64,000 nucleotides of DNA, taken from Ilumatobacter sp. GTDB taxonomy: Bacteria > Actinomycetota > Acidimicrobiia > Acidimicrobiales > Ilumatobacteraceae. The notes under the pieces were generated by a model. That model had not been told where the DNA came from, did no database searches, and worked only from the letters and a program-made list of their open reading frames with translations. The translations under genes and the position numbers were made by a program. This document shows positions 8,154 through 16,312 of this stretch, piece by piece; position 1 is the stretch's first letter; each line of letters starts with the position of its first letter. The DNA lies in NCBI RefSeq assembly GCF_030065885.1, contig NZ_JASJCS010000001.1, forward strand, positions 62,001 to 126,000. Reading direction: 5' to 3'.

Positions 8154-8909
8154 ATGGACAGCGTCACCGTCGCACGCAGCATGCGGGGCTCGATCGGCAT
8201 GCTCGCGATGGACTGGCTGATGGCCGAGTCGACGCGGACGACGGCCGAGGAGCGAGGCCTCCCGGCCGGCCTCGCCGCCTATGCGGTCGGGCGGCTCGGT
8301 GTGCTGGGCGACTGCCCGGTCGACAACGTCGTCGGCGCCGCCTGCTTCTGGGAGCCCGACTTCATGCGCGGCCTCGTGATCGAGGGGCGGTCCGCGGCGA
8401 CGCCACACGACGGGGCCGCGATCTACGCGGCCATCTGCCAGGAATGGGGCGAGCAGAAGCTGTTCGCGTTCGGCGGAACCGAACGGCTCGGCGAGCTCTG
8501 CGAGCGAGTCGTCGCCCACGCCAGCCCCCTGGGCGCGCCACTCTTCGTGGGGTGGCGCGACCAACACATCCCCGTCGAGGAGGGCCCGGCGCGCACGTTC
8601 CAGCTGTGCCAGGTCATGCGGGAGCTGAGGTTCAGCCGCCACACGATCGCCGTGCTGGCGTCGGGCATGAGCCCGCTCGACGCGATCCTCAGCGGCCCGG
8701 CCGGCGAGTGGAACGCCGAGTTCTTCGGGTGGCCGAAGCCGTACCCAGACGAGGAGTACGTCGCCTCGCTCGCCGAGCAGCGCACCGAGATCGAGGCGCA
8801 CACCGACCGGCTCCACGCCGCCGACTTCGAGGTCCTGACCGACGACGAGCGCGCCGAGCTGCGCGACCTCGCCAAGGCTGCGCGGGCCCACGCAACCGAA
8901 CGCACGTGA
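8154..8909 (+). CDS. SCO6745-like helical protein
   Basis: A 251-residue protein with no signal peptide. It looks like two similar alpha-helical halves (about residues 15-110 and 130-235), each with helices rich in Ala, Glu and Leu, and a proline/tryptophan turn such as FFGWPKPYPDEE around residue 190. This build and composition resemble the actinobacterial SCO6745 family (HTH-like repeats), whose biochemical role is not established. A GGGGG ribosome site lies 8 nt before the ATG. It is followed after 19 bp by the nitroreductase-SRPBCC gene, so they probably form an operon. The family call is made from memory of the pattern, with moderate confidence. Confidence 0.5.
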   Translation: MDSVTVARSMRGSIGMLAMDWLMAESTRTTAEERGLPAGLAAYAVGRLGVLGDCPVDNVVGAACFWEPDFMRGLVIEGRSAATPHDGAAIYAAICQEWGEQKLFAFGGTERLGELCERVVAHASPLGAPLFVGWRDQHIPVEEGPARTFQLCQVMRELRFSRHTIAVLASGMSPLDAILSGPAGEWNAEFFGWPKPYPDEEYVASLAEQRTEIEAHTDRLHAADFEVLTDDERAELRDLAKAARAHATERT

Positions 8910-8928
8910 CCCGTCCTCTGGAGCACTC

Positions 8929-10140
8929 ATGACCGACTATCCCGACACCGGCATCGACGTCGCGTCGATCGACAAGGCGCTCACCACCACCCGGGCGGTT
9001 CGGCTGCGGCTCGACCTCGAGCGGCCGGTCGACGACCAGATCATCTACGACTGCATCGACATCGCCGAGCAGGCGCCCTCGGGCGGCAACCAGGGCAGCC
9101 GCCGATGGGTCGTCGTGCGGGACCCGGCTGTGAAGGCCAGGATCGCCGAGCTGTACATGGCGACCGGCGGCGAGTTCATGCTCGGTGCCCGGGACAAGAT
9201 CGCCGGGACCGGCCACCCGCAAGAGCGGGTGATGCAGTCGGCCGCCCACCTCGCCGAGCACCTGGCCGAGGTGCCGGCGATCGTGATCCCGACCATCATC
9301 GGCGTGCACGACGGCAGCGGTCGGCCCGGTCTGTTCGACTCGGTCATCCAGTCGGTGTGGAGCTTCTGCGTCGCGCTGCGAGCGCGCGGGCTGGGCACGG
9401 CCTGGACCACGGCGATCCTCGGCAAGCGCGACGAGCTCCGCGAGGTGCTCGGCGTCCCCGACGGCAACACCCAGATCGCGATGATCCCGGTCGCCTGGTA
9501 CACGGGCACCGACTTCACGACCGCGCCTCGATATCCGGCCCGCGAGATCACCTACCTGGACCGGTACGCGCACACGTGGGAGTCGGGACCGAGCGATCCG
9601 CCCCGTCTCGCGGACGGGCCGGGGACGGTGGTCGAGGTCGACATCAAGGCGCCGACCTCCGAGGTCTGGAAGCTCGTGACCGACATCGGGTTCGGCGCGA
9701 GGTTCAGCGACGAGTTCACCGGCGCCCGCTGGGTCGACGAGGACGACGGCACCCCCGGCGGGCCCCGGCTCGGCGCCCAGTTCATCGGTGCCAACACCCA
9801 CCCGGCGATCGGCGAGTGGGAGGTGCCGTGCTTCGTGCACCGCTACGTCGAGGGCAAGGAGTTCGGCTGGTGCACGTCCGACCCCGACGATCCGGGCGCC
9901 CGATGGCGCTTCGAGGTGGCGTCGATCGCCGGCTCGACCCGGCTGCGCTACTCGGTGATCATCGGGCCCGGGCCGTCGGGCATCAGCGCAGCGATCGCGA
10001 GCATGCCCGACAAGGAGCCGCGGATCCTCTTCCGCCGCATCGAGGAGCACCGCGCCAACATGCAGCGCGTCGTCGACGGCATCAAGGCCGAGCTCCATTG
10101 GGAACCCGAGCCCGACCGCGCCAACCCGATCTTCGAATGA
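8929..10140 (+). CDS. Nitroreductase fused to an SRPBCC lipid-binding domain
   Basis: A 403-residue fusion. Residues 1-215 are an FMN-type nitroreductase: TTRAVRLRL near the N-terminus, QAPSGGNQGS for flavin contact, then a helix holding SVIQSVWSFCVALRARGLG. Residues about 228-403 are an SRPBCC (START/Bet v 1-like) domain beginning VEVDIKAPTSEVWKLVTD, with a long C-terminal helix closing the pocket. The first domain should perform NAD(P)H-driven reduction; the second could hold a hydrophobic substrate and feed it to the flavin. The two domain families often occur as separate proteins, so the fusion gives a hint of shared substrate. The ATG follows a GGAG-type site 7 nt upstream. Confidence 0.8.
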   Translation: MTDYPDTGIDVASIDKALTTTRAVRLRLDLERPVDDQIIYDCIDIAEQAPSGGNQGSRRWVVVRDPAVKARIAELYMATGGEFMLGARDKIAGTGHPQERVMQSAAHLAEHLAEVPAIVIPTIIGVHDGSGRPGLFDSVIQSVWSFCVALRARGLGTAWTTAILGKRDELREVLGVPDGNTQIAMIPVAWYTGTDFTTAPRYPAREITYLDRYAHTWESGPSDPPRLADGPGTVVEVDIKAPTSEVWKLVTDIGFGARFSDEFTGARWVDEDDGTPGGPRLGAQFIGANTHPAIGEWEVPCFVHRYVEGKEFGWCTSDPDDPGARWRFEVASIAGSTRLRYSVIIGPGPSGISAAIASMPDKEPRILFRRIEEHRANMQRVVDGIKAELHWEPEPDRANPIFE

Positions 10141-10156
10141 TCGGGCTCCGCGGCGG

Positions 10157-10173
10157 TCGAGCCACTGGCTCGA
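10157..10173 (+). terminator. Palindromic hairpin after the nitroreductase gene
   Basis: TCGAGCCA and TGGCTCGA are perfect complements separated by one C, starting 17 nt after the stop. Allowing a minimal loop, it makes a GC-rich 6-bp stem. Plausible terminator without a U-tract. Confidence 0.4.
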
Positions 10174-10387
10174 TCCTTCGGAGCTACGGGGCTCGCTGAC
10201 GCTGCGCTCCTCGCCCGGCTGGATCGCTGCGAAGCTGCCCATCCGCGCGGCCGGCGCTGCTGCGCCTCCCGAGCTCGCCGCCTCAGCGAGCGCTTCGACA
10301 CTGCGAGCCTTCCGGGCTCGGCCCGCGTCCGTGCCGCGATGCAGTCGGCCGGCGAGATGGGCGATCGAGCGGGCGCTGCTACGCAAC

Positions 10388-10416
10388 TGATGAGATGTGT
10401 CCGGCACATCTCATCA
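10388..10416. repeat. REP-like palindrome, TGTGYCNGRCACA type
   Basis: TGATGAGATGTG and its exact complement flank a TCCGG loop: a 12-bp perfect stem. Its centre TGTGTCCGGCACA belongs to the same 13-bp consensus as two palindromes at 29813-29829 and 29858-29872, suggesting a dispersed repeat family and not a simple terminator. Confidence 0.5.
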
Positions 10417-10709
10417 CTCGAGGAACTCAGGAACACCTGCGGTTCACGAGAGCGCGCCGCGAATGCAACGGCCGCGGTCATCATGGACTCGGCAGCGATC
10501 TCGGCCGCCCCGCGACAACCGGGCGCCCCTCTCCCGTCGTCGACACCAGTCTCCCCCGGTGCGAACGCCAGTGAGCTCGCCGCCGCGACGAACCCCTCAC
10601 GTCGCAGTCGGAGCGGCGCGGGGACCGGCACCTCCCGTCCCCGCGCAAGGCCCACGTCGACGTGTCGCACGGGGCGGCAGGTCGCCCGCAGAACTGGAAG
10701 ACTCGGCGG

Positions 10710-11897
10710 ATGCGAGTCGACGCCAACTTCTACGGCAGCGTGCCGATGCCCGACGCCGGCGCCGGCGCACCAGCACCGGTCGACCGGCGCTACGGCAACG
10801 CCGACTTCCTCGCCTGCTACGACCACCTCACCCATTGGGCCGGCACGATGGACCGGCTCGGCTACGACACGATGTGGCTCACCGAGCACCACTTCCAGTA
10901 CGAGGGGTACGAGGTCACGCCGAACCTGATCCTGTTCGGGCTCCATCTCGCGAAGGAGACGCAGCGGCTCCGGCTCGGCCAGATGTTCAACATCGTGCCG
11001 CAGTGGCATCCACTCCGGCTCGCCGAGGACGCAGCGATGATGCAGATCCTCACCGGCAACCGGATGCAGTTCGGCGTCGGCCGCGGCACCGTGCCGCGCG
11101 AAGCGCAATCGCTCGGCGGCGTGGTGGCGTCCGGCGACAACGAGATGTCGGCCGAGCTCGATCGCCAGAACCGCGAGCTGTTCGAGGAGTCGATGGAGAT
11201 CATCAAGGCCGCCTGGGCCAACGAGACGTTCTCGTACACCGGGAAGCACTTCGTGTTGCCGCCGCCCGGCATCCCCGACCGGGGCTCGACCGTGCAGGAC
11301 CTCACGCTGATCCCCAAGCCGATCGCACCGATCGACATCTGGCAGGCGGTGACGACACCGCCGACGCTCGAGTACTGCGCCCGGGTCGGCCACCACGCGG
11401 TGCTGCCCGCGCGCGGGCCGCAGGTGACGAAGCGGTGGTGGGACGACTTCGCCGAGCGGGCGGCCGAGCACGGCTGGCACCTCGGTCCCGGTGAGGCCCG
11501 GTGCCTGGCGATCAACGCCCACGTCGGCCGCACGTCGGAGGGAGCACGCCGTACGGCCCGCAACCCGCACGACGAGTGGATCAAGTTCCTCGCGCCGTAC
11601 GGGCGGTTCCGCGGCTACGCGATGCCCGACGGCAGCCCGGCGCCCTTCGACCACCGCCCGCCGCTCGAGGACAGCATCGACCAGCAGGTGATGGCGATCG
11701 GATCCGTCGAGGAGGTCGCCGACACGCTCGGCACGTATCGCGACACGCTCGGCTGCGAGCACGTCGTGCTCTTCTTCGACATGCCCGGCCTGACGCAGGA
11801 GCAGATGGACGAGCAGCTCGAACTGATGGCCGGCGAGGTGCTGCCGCGCCTCGGGGTGACGCTCGACCCGACCGCCGCCGCGCCGACGGTCACCTGA
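10710..11897 (+). CDS. Luciferase-like (LLM class) flavin-dependent oxidoreductase
   Basis: A 395-residue TIM-barrel monooxygenase of the bacterial luciferase-like family. Typical segments are the N-terminal MRVDANFYG strand, GYDTMWLTEHHF (about residues 51-62), LRLGQMFNIVPQWHPLRLAED, the GNRMQFGVGRG phosphate-binding turn, and PIAPIDIWQAV in the later barrel. It could use FMN or F420; the substrate is unknown. The ATG at 10710 begins the first barrel strand, and an upstream in-frame start (10662) adds nothing recognisable. The esterase gene follows after 10 bp and the lipoprotein overlaps that, so these three may be cotranscribed. Confidence 0.85.
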   Translation: MRVDANFYGSVPMPDAGAGAPAPVDRRYGNADFLACYDHLTHWAGTMDRLGYDTMWLTEHHFQYEGYEVTPNLILFGLHLAKETQRLRLGQMFNIVPQWHPLRLAEDAAMMQILTGNRMQFGVGRGTVPREAQSLGGVVASGDNEMSAELDRQNRELFEESMEIIKAAWANETFSYTGKHFVLPPPGIPDRGSTVQDLTLIPKPIAPIDIWQAVTTPPTLEYCARVGHHAVLPARGPQVTKRWWDDFAERAAEHGWHLGPGEARCLAINAHVGRTSEGARRTARNPHDEWIKFLAPYGRFRGYAMPDGSPAPFDHRPPLEDSIDQQVMAIGSVEEVADTLGTYRDTLGCEHVVLFFDMPGLTQEQMDEQLELMAGEVLPRLGVTLDPTAAAPTVT

Positions 11898-11907
11898 CGG
11901 TCGTGTG

Positions 11908-12537
11908 ATGCTGCGCAGCTACTTCATCGTCCGCGAGGGCGCCGAGCGCCTGCTGTTCCTCTTGCACGGCTGGAGCGCCGAGCAGCACCACCTCGCGGCA
12001 TACGTACCGCTCGTCGACCCGGACGAGCGGTTCACCGCGGTCTGCCCGCGGGCACCGCTCGCCGTGCCCGAGGGCGACGGCGCCTCGTGGTACGACCGCG
12101 TCGACGGCGTCCCGGTCGCAGGGTCCTTCCACGAGGCCGTCGCTGTGGTCGACGAGCTGATCGTGTCCCGCACCGAGCAGTTCGGCGTTCCCGTCGAGCG
12201 GTGCGTGGTCGGCGGCTTCTCACAGGGCGGCTTCCTGGCGCTGGCGCTCGCACTGCGGACCGGGGCACCGGCGTACGGTGGCGTCTGGGCCATGTGCTGC
12301 GGGCTCCCCGAGGTCGACGGGCTGGACCTCGATCCGTCGCCGACGGCCGGTCGCGGCCGGCCGGCGCTGGTACAGGTCGGCGAGCACGACCCGATCATGC
12401 CGCCCGAACGTGGGCGGGCGGCTGCGGCAACACTGCGGACCGCCGGCTGGGACGTGACCGAGGCCGGGTACCCCATGGCGCACAGCCAGAGCATCGAGAT
12501 GATGATCGACGCGAGACAGTGGCTCGCCGGTCTCTGA
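11908..12537 (+). CDS. Carboxylesterase/phospholipase-type alpha/beta hydrolase
   Basis: A 209-residue hydrolase of the phospholipase/carboxylesterase family, short and without a lid, as usual for that group. LLHGWSAEQHHL carries the oxyanion strand, VGGFSQGGFLAL is the nucleophile elbow (Ser of GFSQGG, about residue 99), VGEHDPIMP supplies the Asp and PMAHSQSIEM the His. No signal peptide, so cytosolic. A GTG directly before the ATG (11905) is an alternative start. Its last 19 nt overlap the next gene, a lipoprotein, suggesting coupled translation. The substrate is not known. Confidence 0.85.
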   Translation: MLRSYFIVREGAERLLFLLHGWSAEQHHLAAYVPLVDPDERFTAVCPRAPLAVPEGDGASWYDRVDGVPVAGSFHEAVAVVDELIVSRTEQFGVPVERCVVGGFSQGGFLALALALRTGAPAYGGVWAMCCGLPEVDGLDLDPSPTAGRGRPALVQVGEHDPIMPPERGRAAAATLRTAGWDVTEAGYPMAHSQSIEMMIDARQWLAGL

Positions 12538-13028
12538 TCGGGGCCGTCGCAGCCGTGCTGATCACGGCCTGCGGCGCCGGCGACGACGTCGACCCGTCCG
12601 AAGCGGCGCAGACCCCGATCGGCCGGGCGATCACCGACGACCTCCTGAGCACGAGCCCGGCGCTGACCGAGAGCGAGGCGACCTGCGTGAGCGGCCGCAT
12701 CGTCGCCGGCATCGGCGAGGCCGAGCTCGAGTCGATGGGCGTCAGCGGCGAGTCGATCGCCCGGCTCGGCGAGGCGACACTGTCCGGCGATCAGATCGAG
12801 GCGATCGTCGAGGCCTGGTCCGCCTGCATCGACATCCGAGCGCAGGCGGCGCGCTCGTTGTCGGTCGAGATCGGTGACGACGCCGCGGCGTGTCTGAGCG
12901 ACGGCATCGATCTCGACCTCGCGAAGGAGCTGCTCGCCGCGAGCCTGGGTGGGACGTTCGACCTGAGCGACAGCGCCGTCGCCCGGGTGGCGGTCATCGC
13001 TGCCGGCTGCGGCATCCTGATCGGCTGA
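12519..13028 (+). CDS. Small secreted lipoprotein of unknown function
   Basis: A 169-residue protein starting with GTG inside the 3' end of the esterase gene. The first 19 residues are a lipoprotein signal peptide (RR, hydrophobic core, lipobox ITAC), so it should be lipid-anchored outside the membrane. The mature part is alpha-helical and acidic, with three spaced cysteines and two similar halves: ESEATCVSGRIVAGIGEAEL and GDDAAACLSDGIDLDLAKEL share the C-x-x-G-I pattern followed by helices. Similar Cys-containing helical lipoproteins are common in actinobacteria, but the role is unknown. The start is defined by the lipobox distance; no longer frame gives a signal peptide. Confidence 0.7.
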   Translation: MARRSLIGAVAAVLITACGAGDDVDPSEAAQTPIGRAITDDLLSTSPALTESEATCVSGRIVAGIGEAELESMGVSGESIARLGEATLSGDQIEAIVEAWSACIDIRAQAARSLSVEIGDDAAACLSDGIDLDLAKELLAASLGGTFDLSDSAVARVAVIAAGCGILIG

Positions 13029-13075
13029 CCGCCCACGATCCGACCCCGTCTGCGCCGCGGTGCCAGGCTGGGGCC

Positions 13076-14320
13076 ATGACGACCGCCGCCACCGCGTCGA
13101 GCGCGCCCGGCACGGGGCCCTCCGGGAACGGCGTCGGCGGTCTGCTCGGGATGCCGGCGTTCCGCGGGCTGATCGTCGCCAACGTGCTCTCGGCGATCGC
13201 CTTCGGCACGAGCAGGTTCGTCTTCGTGTGGCTCGTCGGCGAGCTGACCGAGTGGAATCCTGCGACGGCGATCCTCGGCATCCTGATCGGGCTGCCACCG
13301 CTGCTCCTCTCGGCGTGGGCGGGCTCGCTCGCGGATCACATCGATCCGCGGCGGCTCGGTGTCGGGCTGTTCGCGATGAGCGCCGCCGGGTTCGGCGTCA
13401 CCGGCCTGCTCGTCGCCACCGACGTGATGACGGTTCCGCTCGCCATGGTCTGCGGGTTCGTCACCGCGATCGCACCGTCGATGATCATGCCGCAGATGCA
13501 AGCGCTGGTGCCGGCGATCGTCCCCGCCGGCCGGCTGATGCAGGGAGTCGCGCTGCAGAACCTGAGCATGATGGTCTCGGTCATCGCCGGCGTGTTCCTG
13601 GGCGGCGCCGTCATCCAGGCGTTCGGTGTCGCCGCAGGGTTCTGGCTGATCACGATCGCCGGTGTCCTGGGCGCACTCCGCTTCGCCACGATGCCGCTCC
13701 CCGACCGCGCCCCGCCGACCGATCGCCGCGGCGCCGTCCGCGAGGGACTCCGCATCGGCCTCGGCACACAACCGCTGCGATCGCTGCTCGGCATCACCGC
13801 GGTGATGGGCCTCGCGATCGCGACCTCCACGCTGCTGCTGCCCGAGTTCGCTCGCGACGTCCTCGGCAACGAGTCGCTCGCTGCCAGCGCGCTCAACGTG
13901 TTCATGAGCCTCGGCATGATGGCCACGTCGATGGTGCTCGCGACCCGCTGGACTCCCAGCCGTCCCGGTCTGGTGCTGACGGTCTTCTCGGTCACGTTCC
14001 TCGGCGGTGGCCTCATCGCGATCGGGTCGTCGCGCGCCTACCTGGTGACCGCACTGTTCTGCCTGATGTGGGGCCTGGCGGGCGGGGTTGCGATGACGCT
14101 GTTGCGGACGCTCACGCAGATGAACACACCACCGGAACTGATGGGGCGGGTCATGGGCCTGTCGATGATGGCCCAGAACGGCGCCTTCCCGATCGGCGCG
14201 CTGCTGCTGGTGGGGCTGGTCTCGGCGACGTCGGTGAGCACGGCGATGGTGATCGCCGGGTTCATCTGCGTCGCGTGCACGGCGCTGATCGCGGTCGGCC
14301 CTCACGTACGCCGGCTCTGA
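13076..14320 (+). CDS. MFS transporter
   Basis: A 414-residue major facilitator superfamily transporter with about 12 hydrophobic segments in two halves. The cytosolic 2-3 loop contains GSLADHIDPRRLG, a form of the MFS motif A (G-x-x-x-D-x-x-x-R-R). The N-terminal 20 residues are Ala/Ser/Gly-rich and cytosolic. The overall pattern resembles the drug/metabolite-exporter type that includes enterobactin exporter-like proteins; the substrate cannot be read from the sequence. It starts 47 bp after the lipoprotein gene and is convergent with the quinone oxidoreductase. Confidence 0.87.
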   Translation: MTTAATASSAPGTGPSGNGVGGLLGMPAFRGLIVANVLSAIAFGTSRFVFVWLVGELTEWNPATAILGILIGLPPLLLSAWAGSLADHIDPRRLGVGLFAMSAAGFGVTGLLVATDVMTVPLAMVCGFVTAIAPSMIMPQMQALVPAIVPAGRLMQGVALQNLSMMVSVIAGVFLGGAVIQAFGVAAGFWLITIAGVLGALRFATMPLPDRAPPTDRRGAVREGLRIGLGTQPLRSLLGITAVMGLAIATSTLLLPEFARDVLGNESLAASALNVFMSLGMMATSMVLATRWTPSRPGLVLTVFSVTFLGGGLIAIGSSRAYLVTALFCLMWGLAGGVAMTLLRTLTQMNTPPELMGRVMGLSMMAQNGAFPIGALLLVGLVSATSVSTAMVIAGFICVACTALIAVGPHVRRL

Positions 14321-14346
14321 CCGCGACGACCCCGACGCCGAGTCGG

Positions 14347-15315
14347 CTACGGGATGAGCAGGACCTTGCCGGTGGTCTGGCGCCCCTCGAGCGCACGGTG
14401 GGCGTCGGCGGCATCTTCGAGCGCGAAGCGGGCTCCGATGCGCACGTCGAGCCTGCCGTCGGCGACCCAGCCGTAGAGGTCGGCGGCGCGGCGCTCGAGC
14501 TCATCGCGCTCGGCGATGTAGTCGAACAGCGTCGGCCGTGTCAGGAAGATCGATCCGTTGCTCGACAGCGTCAGCGGCGAGACGGGGTCGACGGGGCCGG
14601 AGGCGTTGCCGAACGTGGCCATCGTGCCGCGCTTGCGGAGCAGGCTCAGACTCTGGTCGAACACCGTCTTGCCAACGCCGTCGTAGACGACGTCGAGGGG
14701 CCGCGCGCCTGCGATCCCGGTGATCGCCTCGGCGAAGTCGACGTCGCGGTAGAGGATCGTGTGGTCGGCGCCTGCCGCGCCGGCGAGCTCGGCCTTCTCC
14801 GGGGTGCCCACCGTCGTGAAGACCTCGGCGCCGAGCAGCTTGGCGATCTGGATCAAGAGCAGCCCGACGCCGCCGGCGCCGGCGTGCACGAGGCAACGGC
14901 TGCCCTCCGTGAGGGCGTAGGTGTCGGTCGCGAGGTAGTGGGCGGTCATGCCCTGCAGCGGCAGTGCGGCGGCGGTCTCGAGGTCGACCGACTCGGGGAC
15001 GGCGACGACGCGATCGGCCGGCAGCGCGACCTTCGTCGCGTACGAACCAGGGCTCCCGGGCCAGGCGACGCGGTCGCCGATCGACCACATCGTCACACCG
15101 TCACCGACGGCGACCACCGTGCCCGACCCCTCCAGCCCGAGCACCCATGGCAGCGGCACCGCGTAGAGGCCGGTTCGCTGATAGGTGTCGATGAAGTTCA
15201 GGCCTGCAGCAGCGGTTTCGACCACGATCTGTCCTGCGTCGGGCTCGGGATCGGGCAGCTCGCGCCACACCATCACCTCGGGTCCGCCCGCTTCGTCGAT
15301 CTGGATGCCCCACAT
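14347..15315 (-). CDS. NADPH:quinone oxidoreductase (zinc-independent MDR family)
   Basis: A 322-residue medium-chain dehydrogenase/reductase. It has the quinone-oxidoreductase signature NFIDTYQRTGLY, the LGLEGSGTVVAVGDGV segment, and the nucleotide-binding turn HAGAGGVGLLLIQIAKLLGA. The zinc ligands of alcohol dehydrogenases are missing, as expected for QOR. It should perform NADPH-dependent one-electron reduction of quinones or related enones. The ATG at 15315 (MWGIQ) is preferred; a GTG three codons upstream at 15324 is possible. Only 10 bp separate it from the ASCH gene upstream, so the pair is probably one transcript. Confidence 0.87.
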   Translation of the reverse strand: MWGIQIDEAGGPEVMVWRELPDPEPDAGQIVVETAAAGLNFIDTYQRTGLYAVPLPWVLGLEGSGTVVAVGDGVTMWSIGDRVAWPGSPGSYATKVALPADRVVAVPESVDLETAAALPLQGMTAHYLATDTYALTEGSRCLVHAGAGGVGLLLIQIAKLLGAEVFTTVGTPEKAELAGAAGADHTILYRDVDFAEAITGIAGARPLDVVYDGVGKTVFDQSLSLLRKRGTMATFGNASGPVDPVSPLTLSSNGSIFLTRPTLFDYIAERDELERRAADLYGWVADGRLDVRIGARFALEDAADAHRALEGRQTTGKVLLIP

Positions 15316-15325
15316 GGGCGCCACC

Positions 15326-15961
15326 CTACGAGCCGGCGTCGGTTCCTGCGGTGCCGTTCCCGCCGCCGTCGAGTGCGGCGAGCAGCGCCGTGCCTCGGGG
15401 CGAGAGCTCGTAGCCGGGACTGAGGCTGATCGTCAGACCGAGCGCCTTCAACTTGCGGACGTCGTTCTTGAACGGCTGCGTCTCCCGACCGATGGACGCA
15501 GCGAGATCCGGCGCGCGCACGTGCGGGTGATCACGGATCAGCCCGAGCACCTCTCGCGTCCACGGGCCACGCCGGCTGGCCCGGTCGAGGCGGTCGAGCC
15601 GGCCGCTGAGCTCGGCGAGCTCGGCCGCGCTCAGCTCGTCGCGCTCCCGCAGCTCGATGCGCGGGTCGGGCCCTGCGAGCCGGACGCGCACCCGGTAGAA
15701 GCGGCCCTCGGGCTTGCGAGTGAGCTCGGCGATCGCCTCGTCGAGCGACTCGTACCCGGCACGCCGGGCGTCGTCGGTGGTGATCTCGGACAGCTCGACG
15801 GTTTCGACCGCCGCGATGTCGAGCACGCCAACGGCGGTCCGCAGCGTGCCGCCGGCCTTGACCGTCGGGCGCTTCTGGCGCCGGAGGACCGTGTCGAGCT
15901 CGCCGGCTGCGATCCGGTCGAGGACGACCCGCTTGATCAGCACGAGGTCGTCCTTCGGCAC
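15326..15961 (-). CDS. ASCH-domain protein with C-terminal winged helix
   Basis: A 211-residue protein. Residues 1-115 fit an ASCH domain, a PUA-like beta-barrel: an RRVVLDRIAAGELDTVLRRQ-type lead, then a strand series ending in VELSEITTDDARRAGYESLD and RFYRVRVRL. Residues 130-200 look like a winged helix (SIGRETQPFKNDVRKLKALG, then SPGYELSPRG). ASCH domains are proposed to bind RNA or nucleotides, and the added wing suggests nucleic-acid binding. The start is a GTG at 15961; other frames upstream do not continue it. The combination is compatible with a regulator, but no target is known. Confidence 0.68.
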   Translation of the reverse strand: MPKDDLVLIKRVVLDRIAAGELDTVLRRQKRPTVKAGGTLRTAVGVLDIAAVETVELSEITTDDARRAGYESLDEAIAELTRKPEGRFYRVRVRLAGPDPRIELRERDELSAAELAELSGRLDRLDRASRRGPWTREVLGLIRDHPHVRAPDLAASIGRETQPFKNDVRKLKALGLTISLSPGYELSPRGTALLAALDGGGNGTAGTDAGS

Positions 15962-16009
15962 GGACGTGGCCAGGCGAGCGCCATCGGGCCAAGATACGCA
16001 CCCCGACTC

Positions 16010-16312
16010 CTACGGGTGCAGGAGGGCTGGTGTCCCACACAACGCTGACAGCGGACGCCCGCCTGCCGTGACGCCGACCCGTCGCGAGATGTGCCTGGGA
16101 GCCGAGCCGATGGGCGGGGCGACCCAATGGTTGCGGTGCACGATGTCGCCTGCGAAGCAAGGCGAGGAGAAGGCCGTTCGCCGCGCAAGGCGTACCTTTC
16201 CGCTGAAGCCCCCGGCACCTGTCGTCTCCCAGTCCATCCCGGGGTCCAGCCAGGGGCGAGCGTCGAAGCGGCGGCGCCAGCGCGCCGTCGAAGCGACGGC
16301 GAGCGCGGTCAT
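16010..16312 (-). CDS. Possible small protein coupled to the DUF169 gene
   Basis: A 100-codon frame starts with an ATG that overlaps the DUF169 stop by 4 nt (ATGA) and fills the otherwise empty 347-bp gap before the ASCH gene. The product is basic and Arg/Ala-rich with scattered cysteines, a WLDPGMDWETTG stretch and no recognised domain. The only support is the coupled start and the lack of another explanation for the gap; composition is close to that of chance frames in high-GC DNA. Treat as tentative. Confidence 0.25.
   Translation of the reverse strand: MTALAVASTARWRRRFDARPWLDPGMDWETTGAGGFSGKVRLARRTAFSSPCFAGDIVHRNHWVAPPIGSAPRHISRRVGVTAGGRPLSALCGTPALLHP

Larger units (their letters stand above)
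10141..10709. other. 569-bp intergenic region with two hairpins
   Basis: No convincing gene is seen. It holds a 17-bp palindrome (10157-10173) just after the nitroreductase stop and a 12-bp-stem hairpin with a TGTGTCCGGCACA core (10388-10416). The remainder is high-GC sequence with short repeated ...CGCTGCG... words. The open frames crossing it run through neighbouring genes and lack domain character. The promoter for the LLM monooxygenase should be in its right part. Confidence 0.5.
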
